DNA of 64,000 nt, from NCBI RefSeq assembly GCF_048544455.1, contig NC_133536.1, positions 30,072,152 through 30,136,151 on the forward strand, written 5' to 3'. The stretch comes from Silene latifolia. Its lineage: Eukaryota; Streptophyta; Magnoliopsida; Caryophyllales; Caryophyllaceae. The notes below the pieces were generated by a model. The model saw only the letters and a program-made list of their open reading frames with translations, did no database searches and was not told the DNA's origin. Of this stretch, positions 39,901 through 56,364 are shown one piece after another (the stretch's first letter is position 1; the number at the start of each line of letters is the position of its first letter). The translations under genes and the position numbers were made by a program.

Positions 39901-42900
39901 GGTTTGATCTTGGGTTACCAATTTGAGTCTTGCATCATCTTCATGATATATTATTCTAGTTTGGTTTAGAATATATTCACCTTGATAATGGGCTAGCCAT
40001 ACATCAAATCGTGGTGTATAGGGTCACAAAAGTGAAACCTCTTTTGTATCGTAACAAGTTTGTATTCTAATTTAGAGTTTATGTACTTAATAGTCATAAT
40101 TAAGCACAACTCCAAACCCAAAAACTAGATTTAGTACACAATGACTCTTTCTCTCGACTTCATTGTTGCTAGTCGTCATATTCTAATCATCTTATGTATC
40201 AAGTACAATGATGAAAACCTCCATTGGTTTCTAATATTGACGAAGTATTACTAGCAAAATTTATGTTTAATCAAATAAACATTTAAAGAACAAGGTCCCA
40301 TTAGATGTCCCACAACTAACTTGTTGATTCTTCAATAATTTGGGGTAGTTTCCTTTCTTGTGTCCAACATTTAAGACAATAGAAACTTTTTATTCGGTCG
40401 GGATTGATAGGTTTAGTATCGTCATTCTCAACAACTTTACCTTTAACATTACCTTGTATCAATTCCATTATAATCTTTACTTCTTGAACCTCGTCCTCAT
40501 CTTAACGGTTTAAGAGAATGCTCCCACTCAATTCAATGAGTCTTTACTTAGAGAAGCAAAGTTGAATCTTATGAAGATTACTCTTCATTTGTTCGTTTTA
40601 GTCTTAAAACTTTCATTGAAGTGGTTGCGTTATTTTGGTCAATTACGAATTCCAACAAATCTAATTACCAAAACAATTTATCGCTTCAAGATACTTAATT
40701 CAATTAAGTATATGAATAACAATCCATTGCAAGTAGATGTGTTAGTCAAGAATCAAAACCTGTTTGATAATGAATAACTTTAATCTATACTCTTTACAAG
40801 AGATCCTTAGCAATGGTTCATTTGAGGTTTTAGAAGCAAATTCATATTTGTCTTTAGTTACGATATTTTAATGGAGATTTGAATCAAAAACGAAATGATA
40901 TCGTATATGAATTGTGGTAAAGAAATAGAACAATATGATAACGGAATAGTGGAAAACAAAACATTTATCGTTAAATTAATACTTGTAAACAACAAGTAAA
41001 GCATTTACATAGTGACCTCTACCCAACTATGATAAATGATTCCAAGACCCAAATTCATATCGACTTAGGCACGGTATGGCCGATGAAACCCTTATCAATA
41101 TAACTCGGTGGATTAACACTTTAATCGATTCTACTTTTAGAACTCTTGGTCGATAAAATTACTCTAATATTTATCTATAGCCCGGAACACATGCAACTAC
41201 GGTCGCGAATACTTCCGTTGAGCTCAATCCAAATTTCGAATAAATGTGTCCATGATCCAAATCCACATCAACTTGGGCACGGTATGGCCGATGAAACCCT
41301 CATCAACATGAATTCGGTGGATTGACATTTATCACCCACTTCCCCTACGTAACAAGGTTTGTACCCCGGTAGGGCCGAGTGCACTCCCTCACGAAATAGG
41401 TTTTCATGGTTTCTACTATTTGGTAAGGCTATGTCTCAATTTATTGTTTTAGCGAGAGGTCATGTCAATTTATTATCTATCACGTTTTAAGTGAACTAAA
41501 GCGGTGAACTACGATAATTCTAATTGACACGGTCGATAAACTCGATAAAAGAAGATGCATGTTTAGTTATGGCGATTTAGCGATGCATGTGACATAAAAT
41601 AAAATGCAAGCATAAAGGTAAATAAATCCTAGTATGGCCTTTCCTAGAATAGAAAAACTATTAATCTATTACATATTCGGAAACCAACTCCATTGGTCCC
41701 TTGAACTTCGGTTGTGGCACGCATCTCGAGGTAACACCGTCTTTATGTATCGCCATTCTTGAAGAAATCCGTCTTTAGGAACTCCGGAATGAATAAAATT
41801 ACATAATAAATTACATAATTTCCTATTATACATTTGTAACTAAAATAAAATAAATCTATTAAATTACAAAACGGTGATACGAGATCACAATAAAATTACA
41901 ACCGAATCGATATTCCCATACATTTCGGGAAATACCAATTAAAATCTAAGGCCATACTAAGTAAAATTACATAATTCAAAATTACATAAATTAAAATTAT
42001 GACAATCATAAAGAAAAATGCTGCATTATAATATGTAAGAACATGCTCAATTTTATGCTAAATCGCCTTTAATTAGCCAATATCGTATATTACTCGGTTT
42101 TTACGGATTTGCGTGATTTCAACATTTTATAATCACAAAAATGCATAAACTCATATTTATGCATAAGTTAATTACCCTAACCTCTTAGGACTCAAAATTT
42201 AGTCTTCACTAATAATTTGACCATAATTAACTTTTATTTACATAATTGTTCATAAAAGGACCAAAAATTACAAAATAAGCTATTAAACTTCAAATAAATC
42301 CAAAAATTCCAAATAAATTCAAAATTCAAAATTTAAATTCATGAACATTCTGGAAAAATTCCATGACACTCATAATGTTCAAAATCTTAGGTTAAAAATT
42401 TCGAAAATTTTCCGGAAAAACAATGTTGCGGTTTATCGATATTTAATAAAAATAATCATAAAAACATGGAAAAATTATTTTCATTAACTTTTCAATTTTA
42501 TATCTGAAAAATATAATAAAATGCAACATTAGACGTTTTTCCTAAGTCATAGATTATGTTTTATTAATTTTCCACTAATAATGTCACTATTTATGCTATT
42601 TTTCTTCAAAAATTCATAAATCATGCTAAAAGACTTCTTTATAGCCAATTATTTTACACACATCTTGTAAAATTGCATGTGACAACATATTAATTTTCTA
42701 TGACCAGATTCGAAATTTAACTCATATTAACCTATTTTTCACTTAAATCCGTATTAAATAATGAAAAATTCATTTTTCGAGCATAACTAGTCCAAAAATT
42801 ATGAAAATTTACAGGTTATCTCAAAATAATATATGTGACAACATATCCAAAAACCAAGTGAAAATTCGAAGTATAGCTATTTTTAGACCAAAAATGACAT

Positions 42901-43136
42901 TTTTACTCATAAAATCACATTTAAATGCCATTATTGTAAATTATGAACAATAAAAATCCGAAAAATTAACCAAAATATCCTAAAACACTTTAGGACCAGA
43001 AATATTAACATGCATGTAATAATTTCGTGGTATATCATAATAACACAAATTTTTACAAGTTTTATTTGTTATTCATATAACTCGGAAAAACTTTTAACCA
43101 ATTTGCATGCAAACAACCGTGGCTCTTGATACCGAT
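36962..43136 (-). pseudogene. Decayed Copia gag-pol remnants
   Basis: No long open frame survives, but motifs can be read on the minus strand. TATGTGGATGACATA (38569-38583) encodes the reverse-transcriptase box YVDDI. Near 40340-40392 a zinc-knuckle remnant reads C-x2-C and then, one frame over, GHKKGNYPK. Near 37120-37200 the 3' UTR word CTCAGGGCCACTCGAGGAG is shared with Copia-1. Near 41048-41120 and 41258-41330 a leader segment with GGCACGGTATGGCCGATG is repeated. The order (gag near 40.3 kb, RT near 38.6 kb, 3' UTR near 37.1 kb) fits a minus-strand Copia element. The region is non-functional as a protein source. Confidence 0.75.
43118..43136 (-). other. Primer-binding site of Copia-2
   Basis: On the minus strand the LTR end TTCA is followed by ATCGGTATCAAGAGCC, a variant of the initiator tRNA-Met site with one extra A. 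Confidence 0.7.
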
Positions 43137-44424
43137 TGAAGGAAATGTAGATTCATATACATACTAACATATTCATATATGTCTAATTTAATTTGTCATA
43201 AAATTAAATATGGATTTTATGCATGCAAACTAATAAACAAAATAAGGAAGAAAAATAATTTTCTCACCATAAAATCGGATTTATGGGCACAAGTGAGTTC
43301 ACCTACTCACTTGTTCTTGAGCTCTCCAAATGGAAGAACAAGGACTCAAATGTAGAATCCCTCCCAAAAGCATATACCCAAGGAATACATCTTAATAACC
43401 AATATTATTTAGATCTAGCAATAATATTAGTTTTGCATTAAAATATGACACAAAAATAATTTTTGTTCTCTTGAAAATTTCGGTCAAGAGATAGTAATCT
43501 TTGTGAGTTTATTTATCTAGATTTCATAATATTTAGAGAGCATGTGAATTTTTCTTACTCTAGGAAAAATGTTAGTAAAAAAAATGAATAATAATAATGA
43601 ATAGAAAAGGAGAAGCTCTTCTCTCTTTCTATTAGGGTGGCCGAAAAGATGAGCATTGGGTAGTATGCCCAATGCCTTTTGTTTGTGCTCTTCACAAGAG
43701 ACTAGGCATGCAAGCCTACTATCAAGTGTTATGATTGTGTTTCTATTTAAAATAAACAACACAATATAAACCATGTACACACACCCACATTTTCGGTTTT
43801 GGCATAAAATGGAGAATCCATTTTATTTTGTCATTTGTCAAATTTGTCACATGTAACATGTTACATGACATGTCACAATGTAATGCATTTTTATCATATT
43901 AAAAATCAACGTATTATTAAAAATACGTCACATACAAAAATCGACTTAGTAATATCATAATTACTTGTACCAAAAATGTTTCCGAATTATAAACTACAAC
44001 ATTCTGTATTTATAATAATTTATTCATTCCGTTTCAATTGTTTCTGTAAACAATAATTTCATCCAAGTAATAAAATAATTCGATTACTTAGACCGTGTCT
44101 TATTTAATCATATTTACAATAAGATACGTAAATTATACTCACAAAATCATCCGTCAATTTTAAGCAATTTAATTAACTCGTATCGGTATACGATTAATTA
44201 AATAATCAATTAAGAGTATTTCCCTATAGGTATGACCTAAGGGGATCAACTGATCACCACCGTCGCACGACAGTTAATGTAAAACTCTAGTCGCCAATCA
44301 TTACCGATATGTGTGGACCAGTTGACTGTAAAATATTACATCCCACATGTATTCTTAAAATGAGATTTAATAATGATATTTAAATCATGTGATCGCATTA
44401 TTGTTGAGGACACATTTCCCAACA
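43137..44424 (-). repeat. LTR of Copia-2 (5' LTR by element orientation)
   Basis: 1288 bp. It is nearly identical to 35673-36961 and is followed by CTTAA. Confidence 0.93.
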
Positions 44425-44429
44425 CTTAA

Positions 44430-45410
44430 GAGGTAAATTAATTAGGAAAAAGGTTAATGAAAATTGTGGGTGTTCAATTGCCTTGTTTTTAGACGCGTGA
44501 ATAGTTTTTCACATAATAAGTAAATTGGACTAATGTGAAAAATGTCATAGTTTTTCAATTGCCTTGTTTTTAAATAGTAGTTGAAGTAAAATTTCATACT
44601 TTTACTTTTAGGAATGTTATTAAACTACAAAATTATTTTTATTTTTAATTAAAAAGGTTTTAATTTTAGGAAAGTAAAGTATAACAATTTATAAAAAAAA
44701 AAATACAACACTTCCAACAAACACTTAATCAAATTTATAAATTAAAAAAATAAGTATGAAGAACTTTAAATCAATTCATTAACAGGTTTTATTACAAAAA
44801 CTTTAATTAAAATGTTAAATTTTATTTGTGAATTTGTTTAGATTTCATTACTTTTGAATTTTTTTTTAACTCATGAAATATTTAATGTATAAAATTAATT
44901 TAAGAATAATGCTAATATCCTTCGATTTGGTTTAGCTTATATGTTACAATTATGAAATTTGTATGTGAATTTGTATAAATCACATCACTTTTGAAATTTT
45001 TTTAACTCAAGAAATATTTAATGTATACAATTAATTTAAGAATAATGATAATATCCCTTTATTTATTTTAACTTATATGTTACAAAATATATGATGACAC
45101 TTTTGTGAGAAATTTTTGTAAATTTAATAATCAATACAATTTTAAAAATTATAAAAATGCAACATAGATTGAAATTTAATGATTATGCCACATGGAATTA
45201 AATTTAATGTTTTAAAAATCTTTTACTTTGATTTAATTTAACTTATATGTTACAAAATATATGATGTCACTTTTGTAAGAAATTTTAGTAAATTTATTAA
45301 TCAATACAAATTTAAAAATTATGAAAATGCAACATAGGATAAAATTTAATGAGTATGCCACATGGAATTAAATGTAATGCTTTTAGAAGCCTTTTAACAA
45401 TATTGTATAG
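44430..45410. repeat. AT-rich DNA with two nested tandem duplications
   Basis: One unit around 44815-44935 recurs at 44955-45058 (AAGAATAATG(C/A)TAATATCC). A 170-bp unit at 45071-45240 recurs at 45241-45400 (ACTTATATGTTACAAAATAT through TGCCACATGGAATTAAAT). No gene is visible. Confidence 0.75.
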
Positions 45411-46155
45411 ATATAGTTATAGTAATATCGTCGTACGAAGTAATGCATTATAAAATGTCATTTGAAATAAAATTAAATGGTTTAGGTAGTCTTTGTTTAA
45501 CTTTATCCTTTTAACTATAATTAATAATAATATAATATTTTATGGATTAATAAAATTAAATGATTTATGTATGTAGTCTTTTAAGTAAATTATATAGATA
45601 TATATAGATCATAGATAGATAGTAATAAGGGAATGAAGTTGGTATTTTGGTGTCAGTGGAATTAGAAGTGAAATTGGATGAGGTTGGGTGAAATATGAAT
45701 AATAAACTACTTTTTATTTTTTCATTTTTTTTGCTACTCCTTTGTCTCCTCAACTTTTTGACTTGTTAATTAGTAAATAAATTAAATAGATAATTAAAAT
45801 GTATAGAAAGTAAATTGATTACTAATCCTATGCGGAATTAAATTAATTGCTAGTGACATGTGGAATTAAATTTATTGCTTTTGCCTAGCCTTTTAATTAT
45901 ATAGTATAGATAATGATGTGGCCTTCTATAATTGGTGACGTGGAATGTTGGTTATGCAAGGTGGCATTTAGTAATGCGAGGTGACATTGTCTACGTGGCT
46001 TTTAAGGTTTACTCTTTTAATAATATTTATAGATAATGATGTGACTTTCTAGAATTGGTGACGTGGGATTTTGGTAATACAAGGTGGAATTTAGTAATGT
46101 GAAGTGGCATTTAGTCCATGTCTACGTGACTTTTAATGTTTACCCTTTTAATAAG
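45380..46155 (-). mobile_element. Cluster of Helitron 5' termini, all minus strand
   Basis: On the minus strand, TCTATA-type starts preceded by A occur at 45411 (TCTATACAATATTGTTAAAAGG), 45598 (TCTATATAATTTACTTAAAAG), 45910 (TCTATACTATATAATTAAAAGG) and 46033 (TCTATAAATATTATTAAAAG). TCTATACTATAT...AAAAGG is the classic Helitron 5' end. No Rep/helicase gene is present. The block 45911-46033 is repeated as 46034-46155, so at least one terminus arose by local tandem duplication. Confidence 0.55.
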
Positions 46156-46414
46156 ATTTATATATGCTAAATTTTTACCATAAAATGGTCACATTTATGT
46201 AGTAGCACAATACAACGGTCTCATTATAATTGTGATTGAGAATTAGACCCTTGCTCATTTTCTTTAATGCTAAATATCCAATAAAAACTCTCTAATGCAG
46301 AAATCTTATTCTTGTATAACAATGTCATAATCAGATTTTATCCATATAAATTGTCATTAACCAACAAAAAAATTTGAGAGATCTGAGATTGTCTCTAGAT
46401 AAGTTATTGATATA
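46156..46414. other. AT-rich intergenic DNA
   Basis: Nothing recognised. Confidence 0.4.
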
Positions 46415-46591
46415 CTCCCTCCCTCCCGGTCATTTGTTGTCCTATTCCATTTTGGGTGTGTCAGTCAATTGTTGTCCTTTCTATTTTAGTATTGCATTTG
46501 ATGAGTAATTTGATTCTTCACACCCAATTTGTCCCTTTGCTTGGTTTTTGTGCTAAAATCAAAGGACAACAATTGACCGGGACGAAGGGAG
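46415..46591. mobile_element. Stowaway-type MITE, 177 bp
   Basis: The ends CTCCCTCCCTCCCGGTCATT and, reversed, CTCCCTTCGTCCCGGTCAAT are terminal inverted repeats of the Tc1/mariner Stowaway type, flanked by TA on both sides (46413-46414, 46592-46593). It has no coding capacity. Confidence 0.92.
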
Positions 46592-47198
46592 TATATAACA
46601 CTAATCTGTATCCATTTATGCGTTTTCGTGACTTTTATTATATTGTAATCATGTCACAAAACGACTCTTTAACTTTGTATCTATTGTTATAATAAATATA
46701 CTCATTTTATTTTTAACTGTGTTTTCACCTGTTTTGTTGCCCGTGGTACTGTTTTATATTATAAATTATGAAAAATAATCTAATAATAAATTTATTCTGA
46801 GACCGTCTCTAAAGACATTTATCCAATACTTCTCAAATCCAATTTATTAATTGTTAAATTATTTAATTTACATGTATAAGAAAAGGGGAGAGATTATAAT
46901 AACGTGATAAGCTAAGATCGGCAACAAAACATCGTTTATTTCATAGTAAAAAAAATAATCAAACATATTAGTATTGAATTTAGATAGTAATCAAACATAT
47001 TAGTATTTAAGACGAAGGTATCTGCCTTGAGCTTATTGTAAATCTCATATTAGCAACATAAAAGAAATTTCATGTACCGGGCCATTTAGTTAGTGGCCTA
47101 TTTTCAAGGATCCTAAAAACTATGTTTAATGTGAAAGTGAGGTTTGGAGGGAAAAAAACATATAGTGGTTATTGTTTTATTATATTATATAGATAGAT
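46592..47198. other. AT-rich intergenic DNA
   Basis: No gene. Another TCTATATAATATAATAAAAC Helitron-like 5' end is seen on the minus strand at 47193, immediately before the duplicated segment that starts at 47199. Confidence 0.4.
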
Positions 47199-48742
47199 AA
47201 TTGTTTCTCATAGAGTAGTTGAATTCCTCGCGGAAATATCACTACTCTTGTTTGGAAGTTGCATATTCACTTTTTCCTAATAGTTAAAGATAAATAAATT
47301 AAACAATAAAATTAAAATATTATATTTTATATAACTTTTTAAAATAATAAATAGAAAATAATTATTTTAATACATTCGATGTTAAATCAATTTTATACAA
47401 CTTTTAAAAACTATTAAAATAATTTTATTTTTATATATGCTTTAATATTACGATAAATAATGAATATAATTATACTATTAATATTAAATATTTCCTTGTG
47501 TTTAATTTTTAAAAGCATATTTTTTTGTTTTAAAATGGTAAAATTAAAAAACAGCATAAAAGTTTAAGTGTCGTATTCTAACACTATTTCGATCCGAGAT
47601 CCGTTTGTTTAACCTGATCCGTGCTTGACTTAACGCCTATTTAATATGACTCGTATTCTAACCCGATTCATATGAACCGATCCCTAAACCGTTCAGAGTA
47701 ATTTATGATTGCAATTTGCATTTTGCAGGTATTCGATAGTCAAACTGTCAAACAAGTCTGACTATCACAAATTCACAATATTAAATCATCTTGTACTCAT
47801 TGGTTTAATTTTGGCAGGTCAACTTTTGCTCGAAAAAGTGGCTTATTTGTCTTTTTTTATTATCACTTTGCGTGACATCATAGTCAATATAATCTAATCA
47901 ATCTAAAACTGCAGCAGGGTTTGTTGACGATACTTACTACGTTCGTAAAACATGCAACTCATATTCTCCCATGCATGCTCGTAAGTACGTAGATAGCGGT
48001 TTGACGAAGCTAAACAAACGTGTCTCGGACTCTGTGTCTAAAATCCTAAATGTGCTTACTTAACCAGTTAACCCCACAAAGCATAATAGTCAGTTTGGTG
48101 AATCTATTGTTCTTCCTTGATTAAGCCGATCTCGAGTTTAAACAAGAGTTGAGTCGTATCACATTCTAGTGGAATTAGAATATAGGGATCGACTCGGATT
48201 TGTAAACTACTCATTTTTTTTTAAAACTATCATATATGTAGTTATTTATTTATCGTGAATATCTAAATTATAATTCAAATCTAGATAAGTATAAACGCCA
48301 AGTTTCTTGGAATTTGAATGGTGGCTGAGTTTCTACATGTGGGGCCCATGTTTCCTATTCTATTAGTTACTTTCTTTTCTCAATCCAATTCCTATTTCTA
48401 TATATCTCTTATTCCTATTTTAATTATTTATGTTAAAATATAAGTTAAAATATCACAATTTACATAAAATATTGCAATTTACATACATCCAGCAGGTCTA
48501 CCTTGTCAAATATCATTAATATAATTTTAATGAAATATGATTGTATATTATCTGATATTCAAATTTAATATTTATCAAATATTCGAAACTCCAAATATGG
48601 ACTATTTATATTGTCACGGTATTGAACACTTAATCACGCTCAATTATATATTCATGTATCTAATAATAGTGCTTGCTATTACGACACGCTCATTTTTTTG
48701 CACAGGTATAACACTAGTTTAATAATTGAAGAGCTCTATCGA
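47199..48742 (+). repeat. Promoter-like repeat, upstream copy
   Basis: This segment matches 60875-61972 almost continuously; the only large difference is a 438-bp insertion at 48280-48717. The part near 47920-48010 (TTGTTGACGATACTTACTACG ... CTCCCATGCATGC) resembles the peroxidase promoter at 50245-50330, and the part near 47740-47860 (TCAAACAAGTCTGACTATCAC ... GCAGGTCAACTTTTGCTCG) resembles 49445-49540. No peroxidase coding sequence accompanies it. It reads as a duplicated and dispersed upstream region. Confidence 0.75.
48280..48717 (+). mobile_element. 438-bp Helitron-like insertion
   Basis: The segment begins TCTAGATAAG and ends CACTAG, is inserted between A and T without a target duplication, and is exactly absent from the paralogous copy at 61947/61948. 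TC start, CTAG end and A/T target are Helitron rules. The usual strong 3' hairpin is weak here, so a non-autonomous or diverged end is possible. Confidence 0.6.
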
Positions 48743-49436
48743 GCTTGATCCGAGCTTAAGCGTTATGCATTTGATGAGTTTCTGTCGAGCCCAAACTCAA
48801 AACTTTGAATTAGTCTCAAGTCTCAACCAGGCCCATTTAACTTTGAGCTTAAATTGGCAAGCTTACGTATTCGTTTAAAGGTATAGTAAAGAAAACTACC
48901 CTCTCTATCTCGGTCATTTGTTTACCTTTGATTTTGGTGTAAAAATTAAGAAAATAGGAGTGGGTCAATTATTAGATGACAAGTAAATCAAATTAAGTGT
49001 AAATGATCAAACTATTCATTAAGACATTTCCAAAATAGAAAGATAAACAATAATTAATTAAGATACCCAAAATATATGTAATATTATTGTTAGCAGCTGT
49101 TGCATTATGCTGTATGCCAGTATAAAAAGTAAACAAAAGCCCAATACTATCAATGCAAAGTAAACCAGGCAAATGGAGATATCTTTCAATACTCTCTATG
49201 CAACCTTGAGTCTTATAAGTATTTACAAATTATTATTTATGACTGACATATTTATTTAATGCAAGACGAGATAAGTAATATGGATAAAATAAAAGTAGAA
49301 TACTCTAGGAAAAATAATATTCCGTAATAAATTTATCTTATACGTTTAACTGAGATGATATTTGACTTATTTTCATATTAAGATGGATAATACTTGGTAT
49401 GAAGGGAGAGTACCTGTATTATGCGCTTATATGGTC
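48743..49436. other. Intergenic DNA with a worn MITE-like segment
   Basis: A CTCTCTATCTCGGTCATTTG start near 48900 resembles the Stowaway end at 46415, but no clean partner end can be bounded. No gene. Confidence 0.4.
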
Positions 49437-49560
49437 GACGACTATCAAACAAGTCCAACTATCACTGTCTTCGATAATACTCCTACATAGTTTACTTGCA
49501 GGTCAACTTTCGCTCTAAAAAAAGTGACTAATTTGTCGGATTCATGGATCACTTGCAGGA
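49437..49560 (+). repeat. Third, diverged copy of a promoter-repeat module
   Basis: ACTATCAAACAAGTCCAACT and CAGGTCAACTTTCGCTC followed by GTGACTAATTTGTC match 47745-47850 and 61410-61515. Confidence 0.65.
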
Positions 49561-50287
49561 CATGACATCGTAACAACATTGACACCCAATAACATTGACC
49601 AATGCCTAAAGACAAACAGAGACATACAGTCCAGAACAATAACATCTTAACTATAAATCTAAATTACGCCAACTAAAATGTATGAGATTCTCATCTTTGC
49701 CGTAGGGTTAGACATACTCCGTCTAATCACTGTCTTAAAACAAAATGGAATTCATAAATTCTTGTTGACGATAGAAGCATCCGCCTTAAAGTTTATGACG
49801 GATCAAGTAAATACTAAATAATGGTATGACAAGTTGTCTAGAAAAGTGCCAAATTTTTCTATTGGTCCTATTGTCACCTGAGTGCTAGTGTTTGGATCCA
49901 TTTTAAAGATAAAATGAATATGTACTACGTCTTAAGAAAGATCTATTGAAATGAATTTGATGGTGACATCTGAATATATGAATCTTGGTACTACAATTTC
50001 ACATGCATAAGAGTTATTTCCATGGAATCGTATTGAAATTCATATCAACAAATGGCTTACGTTACGCCCCTTAATATAGGTAAGTCCTTTAATTTAATGT
50101 TTTAACGATAAATCCTTGATAGATGTATCAGTGAGCCACGCCAGTTAATTAAGATGACATCATAATAATTGATTTAAATTTGACCATGGAATGAATTCTC
50201 TGAATTTATATGTTTAACAAACGCGGTCATAATCAGCTGCCTTGTTTGACAATAATTCTACGTAAATCATGTTTGTCACTATTCTCC

Positions 50288-50364
50288 CATGCATGCACAT
50301 TTCCAGCTTACGTTACGTACGTACCACAGATAGACTCCTTTACCTAGCTTATACCACTATAAAT
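50288..50364 (+). promoter_or_regulatory. Peroxidase core promoter
   Basis: A CATGCATG (RY-type) element lies at 50288-50295 and a TATA box, CTATAAATAC, at 50357-50366, about 125 bp upstream of the start codon. A leader of about 90-95 bases would follow if transcription starts about 30 bases after the TATA box. The function of the RY element here is inference. Confidence 0.6.
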
Positions 50365-50483
50365 ACTGGACTTAACAATATACTTTTCATCAACTCACTC
50401 TCATAATTATATAGTACTTTCTATAATAATATATATAAGAACATATTTCTTGTGATTAAAACCTTGGTTTTAATCTTAAGCCT

Positions 50484-54626
<4,143 letters not shown>

Positions 54627-56364
54627 TCATAATGATTAATACTAGTAGTGTAAGAGCGGGTAGGGAGCAATACTTTTCAAGTTTTTTGTTATGATGTATT
54701 CAAGCAAGTTTACATATCAAACAATGAAATACAATAAACCACATTTTAATTATTTTTTTCTAAAATAGGGAGACCAAAAAATTAACAATATGGGACTTTG
54801 TTGAAGCTTACTACCCAAAATGGTCTTAATAATTCAAGTCGCTTCCCCGCTAAGCGTCTACATCCCGGGTGACATGAAAATACAGTTGCTTTAAATTTTA
54901 GCCCGAACTTATGGGCCAGCGACTTAAGTGAGGCCCAAGTAGTATAGTGGGCCAGTGACTTAAGCCCGACTATGGTGTTTTACCTATAAAAAACAAAAAC
55001 AAAAAAATGCACCTCAGGACTTAAGTGAGGCCCAACTTGGAGAGTGATCACTAAGATAACTAGGCAGGTGATAAGTGCAATTTATATGTACTTATTGTTC
55101 TGTTTGGCATTACATTTAACTTCTATTTCGCACTCTTTTGAGTTGTTTTTATATGCGTTTTTCCCGCCTTTTATTTGCTACTTTTATATTGCATACTTGT
55201 TTTACAGAAACGTATCCAAAGTACGAATTTTGGAACCTTAACCGACACATTTGGTGATGCGAAGGTACTTAACCCAAGTTCCAGTTGACAAGGGAGCTTG
55301 AGAGGTTGCTTAAAAGTGTCGAAAGCTAGCGGGATCATCACTAGAGCTCGAAAAGAAGTGAATGTAATAGCCCCATAAGTTGGAAGCCCTTCCTCTATCC
55401 TAACCCATAAAGGTGTCACATGTCTTGGTTTCCCAAGATTGTTGTGTGAACCAATGAAGTAAAGCAATTTAACATATATAAGTTTAACGTTAGGTTAAGT
55501 TAAGTTATTACATGTCCAGGGATTTAAATAGCAATCCCAAATATACAAACTCAAATAAATAAGGCGGAGTCTAAAAATTTCAAAAGCTAAGACAATAAGA
55601 AGTGACGACATACTAAGTGAGGACCGCTCCTAAGCCTCCAACGTATGTATGCATTGTGCACATGCAACCTATCAAGTCAGTGCTCCCCATATGAGCATGA
55701 GCGGAAACTATTAGTCTCCCTTGTGACGGATGATATCTGTCATAAGGTGAAAACGGAGCGAATAGATACCAGATTAGATAATATGGATATTGGTGGCCCA
55801 TTTTTGCTATTAATATAATGAGCATGATTTGACAAGAGCATAAAAAAAATTAAAAATAGGGAACTCCCCATGTACTGATTACTCACATCCTCACTTTTCA
55901 TTACACTTTTCAAAGCACCACCTTCGCTCTAACTCATCACATTACCTCTTAAAACACAAAATAATTAAAATATATAGCATCTTCATCCTCAAATCATCAC
56001 CATCTTCATTGATGTTTTTGGTTGAACCAAGTTGGTATCATCTTCATCGTTTGGACCTTCATCAAGCCGATGCCAAAGGATTAATTAATGTGAAAAATAG
56101 GTTTTACGAATCTTGATTTTTTGTTGTTGTGATCCGATTTGTTTTCGTATTGATCATGTTGTTCGTATTAATTAATGTCAAAATTAGGACTTCGTATTAA
56201 TTGTTGTTGTGATCTGATTTTACGAATCTTGATTTGATTTGATTTGTTTTCGTATTAATTAATGTCAAAATTAAGTTTCGTCGAAGACTGTGATGGCGAA
56301 AATAGAGAAAAATGTGATTTTGTGTTTATCTCGAAATTTATCTTAAAATCTTAATTTTATTTTC
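54627..56364. other. Peroxidase 3' flank and repeat fragments
   Basis: A short 3' UTR is followed by repeat debris. GGGCCAG(C/T)GACTTAAG occurs twice near 54913 and 54950. TGATAAGTGCAATTTATATG at 55069 looks like the start of a Gypsy LTR but has no partner. Diverged copies of TTTTCGTATTAATTAATGTC occur at 56140-56280. No gene can be supported. Confidence 0.45.

Larger units (their letters stand above)
35673..44424 (-). mobile_element. Copia-2: minus-strand LTR element with decayed interior
   Basis: LTRs at 35673-36961 and 43137-44424 differ at only about ten positions, mostly clustered near 36790-36835. Read on the minus strand the LTR starts TGTTGGGAAATG and ends TTCCTTCA. The primer-binding site (GGTATCAAGAGCC, 43118-43133 region) and the polypurine tract (GGACAAGTGGGAGAT, 36962-36976) fix the orientation. 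The 6.2-kb interior contains only remnants of Copia gag and reverse transcriptase with many stops. It shares leader and 3' UTR words with Copia-1, so both belong to the same broad group. Near-identical LTRs around a dead interior suggest a non-autonomous element moved by proteins from elsewhere. Confidence 0.85.

Noticed and set aside
48894..49050. Second Stowaway MITE
   Set aside because: Only one worn end resembles the 46415 element; the other end and TA duplication could not be found.
55171..55467. 98-codon minus-strand frame
   Set aside because: It lies in repeat debris downstream of the peroxidase and shows no domain.
55069..55500. Gypsy LTR starting TGATAAGTGC
   Set aside because: Only a plausible start is seen, with no end, partner LTR or polypurine tract, so I did not call an element.
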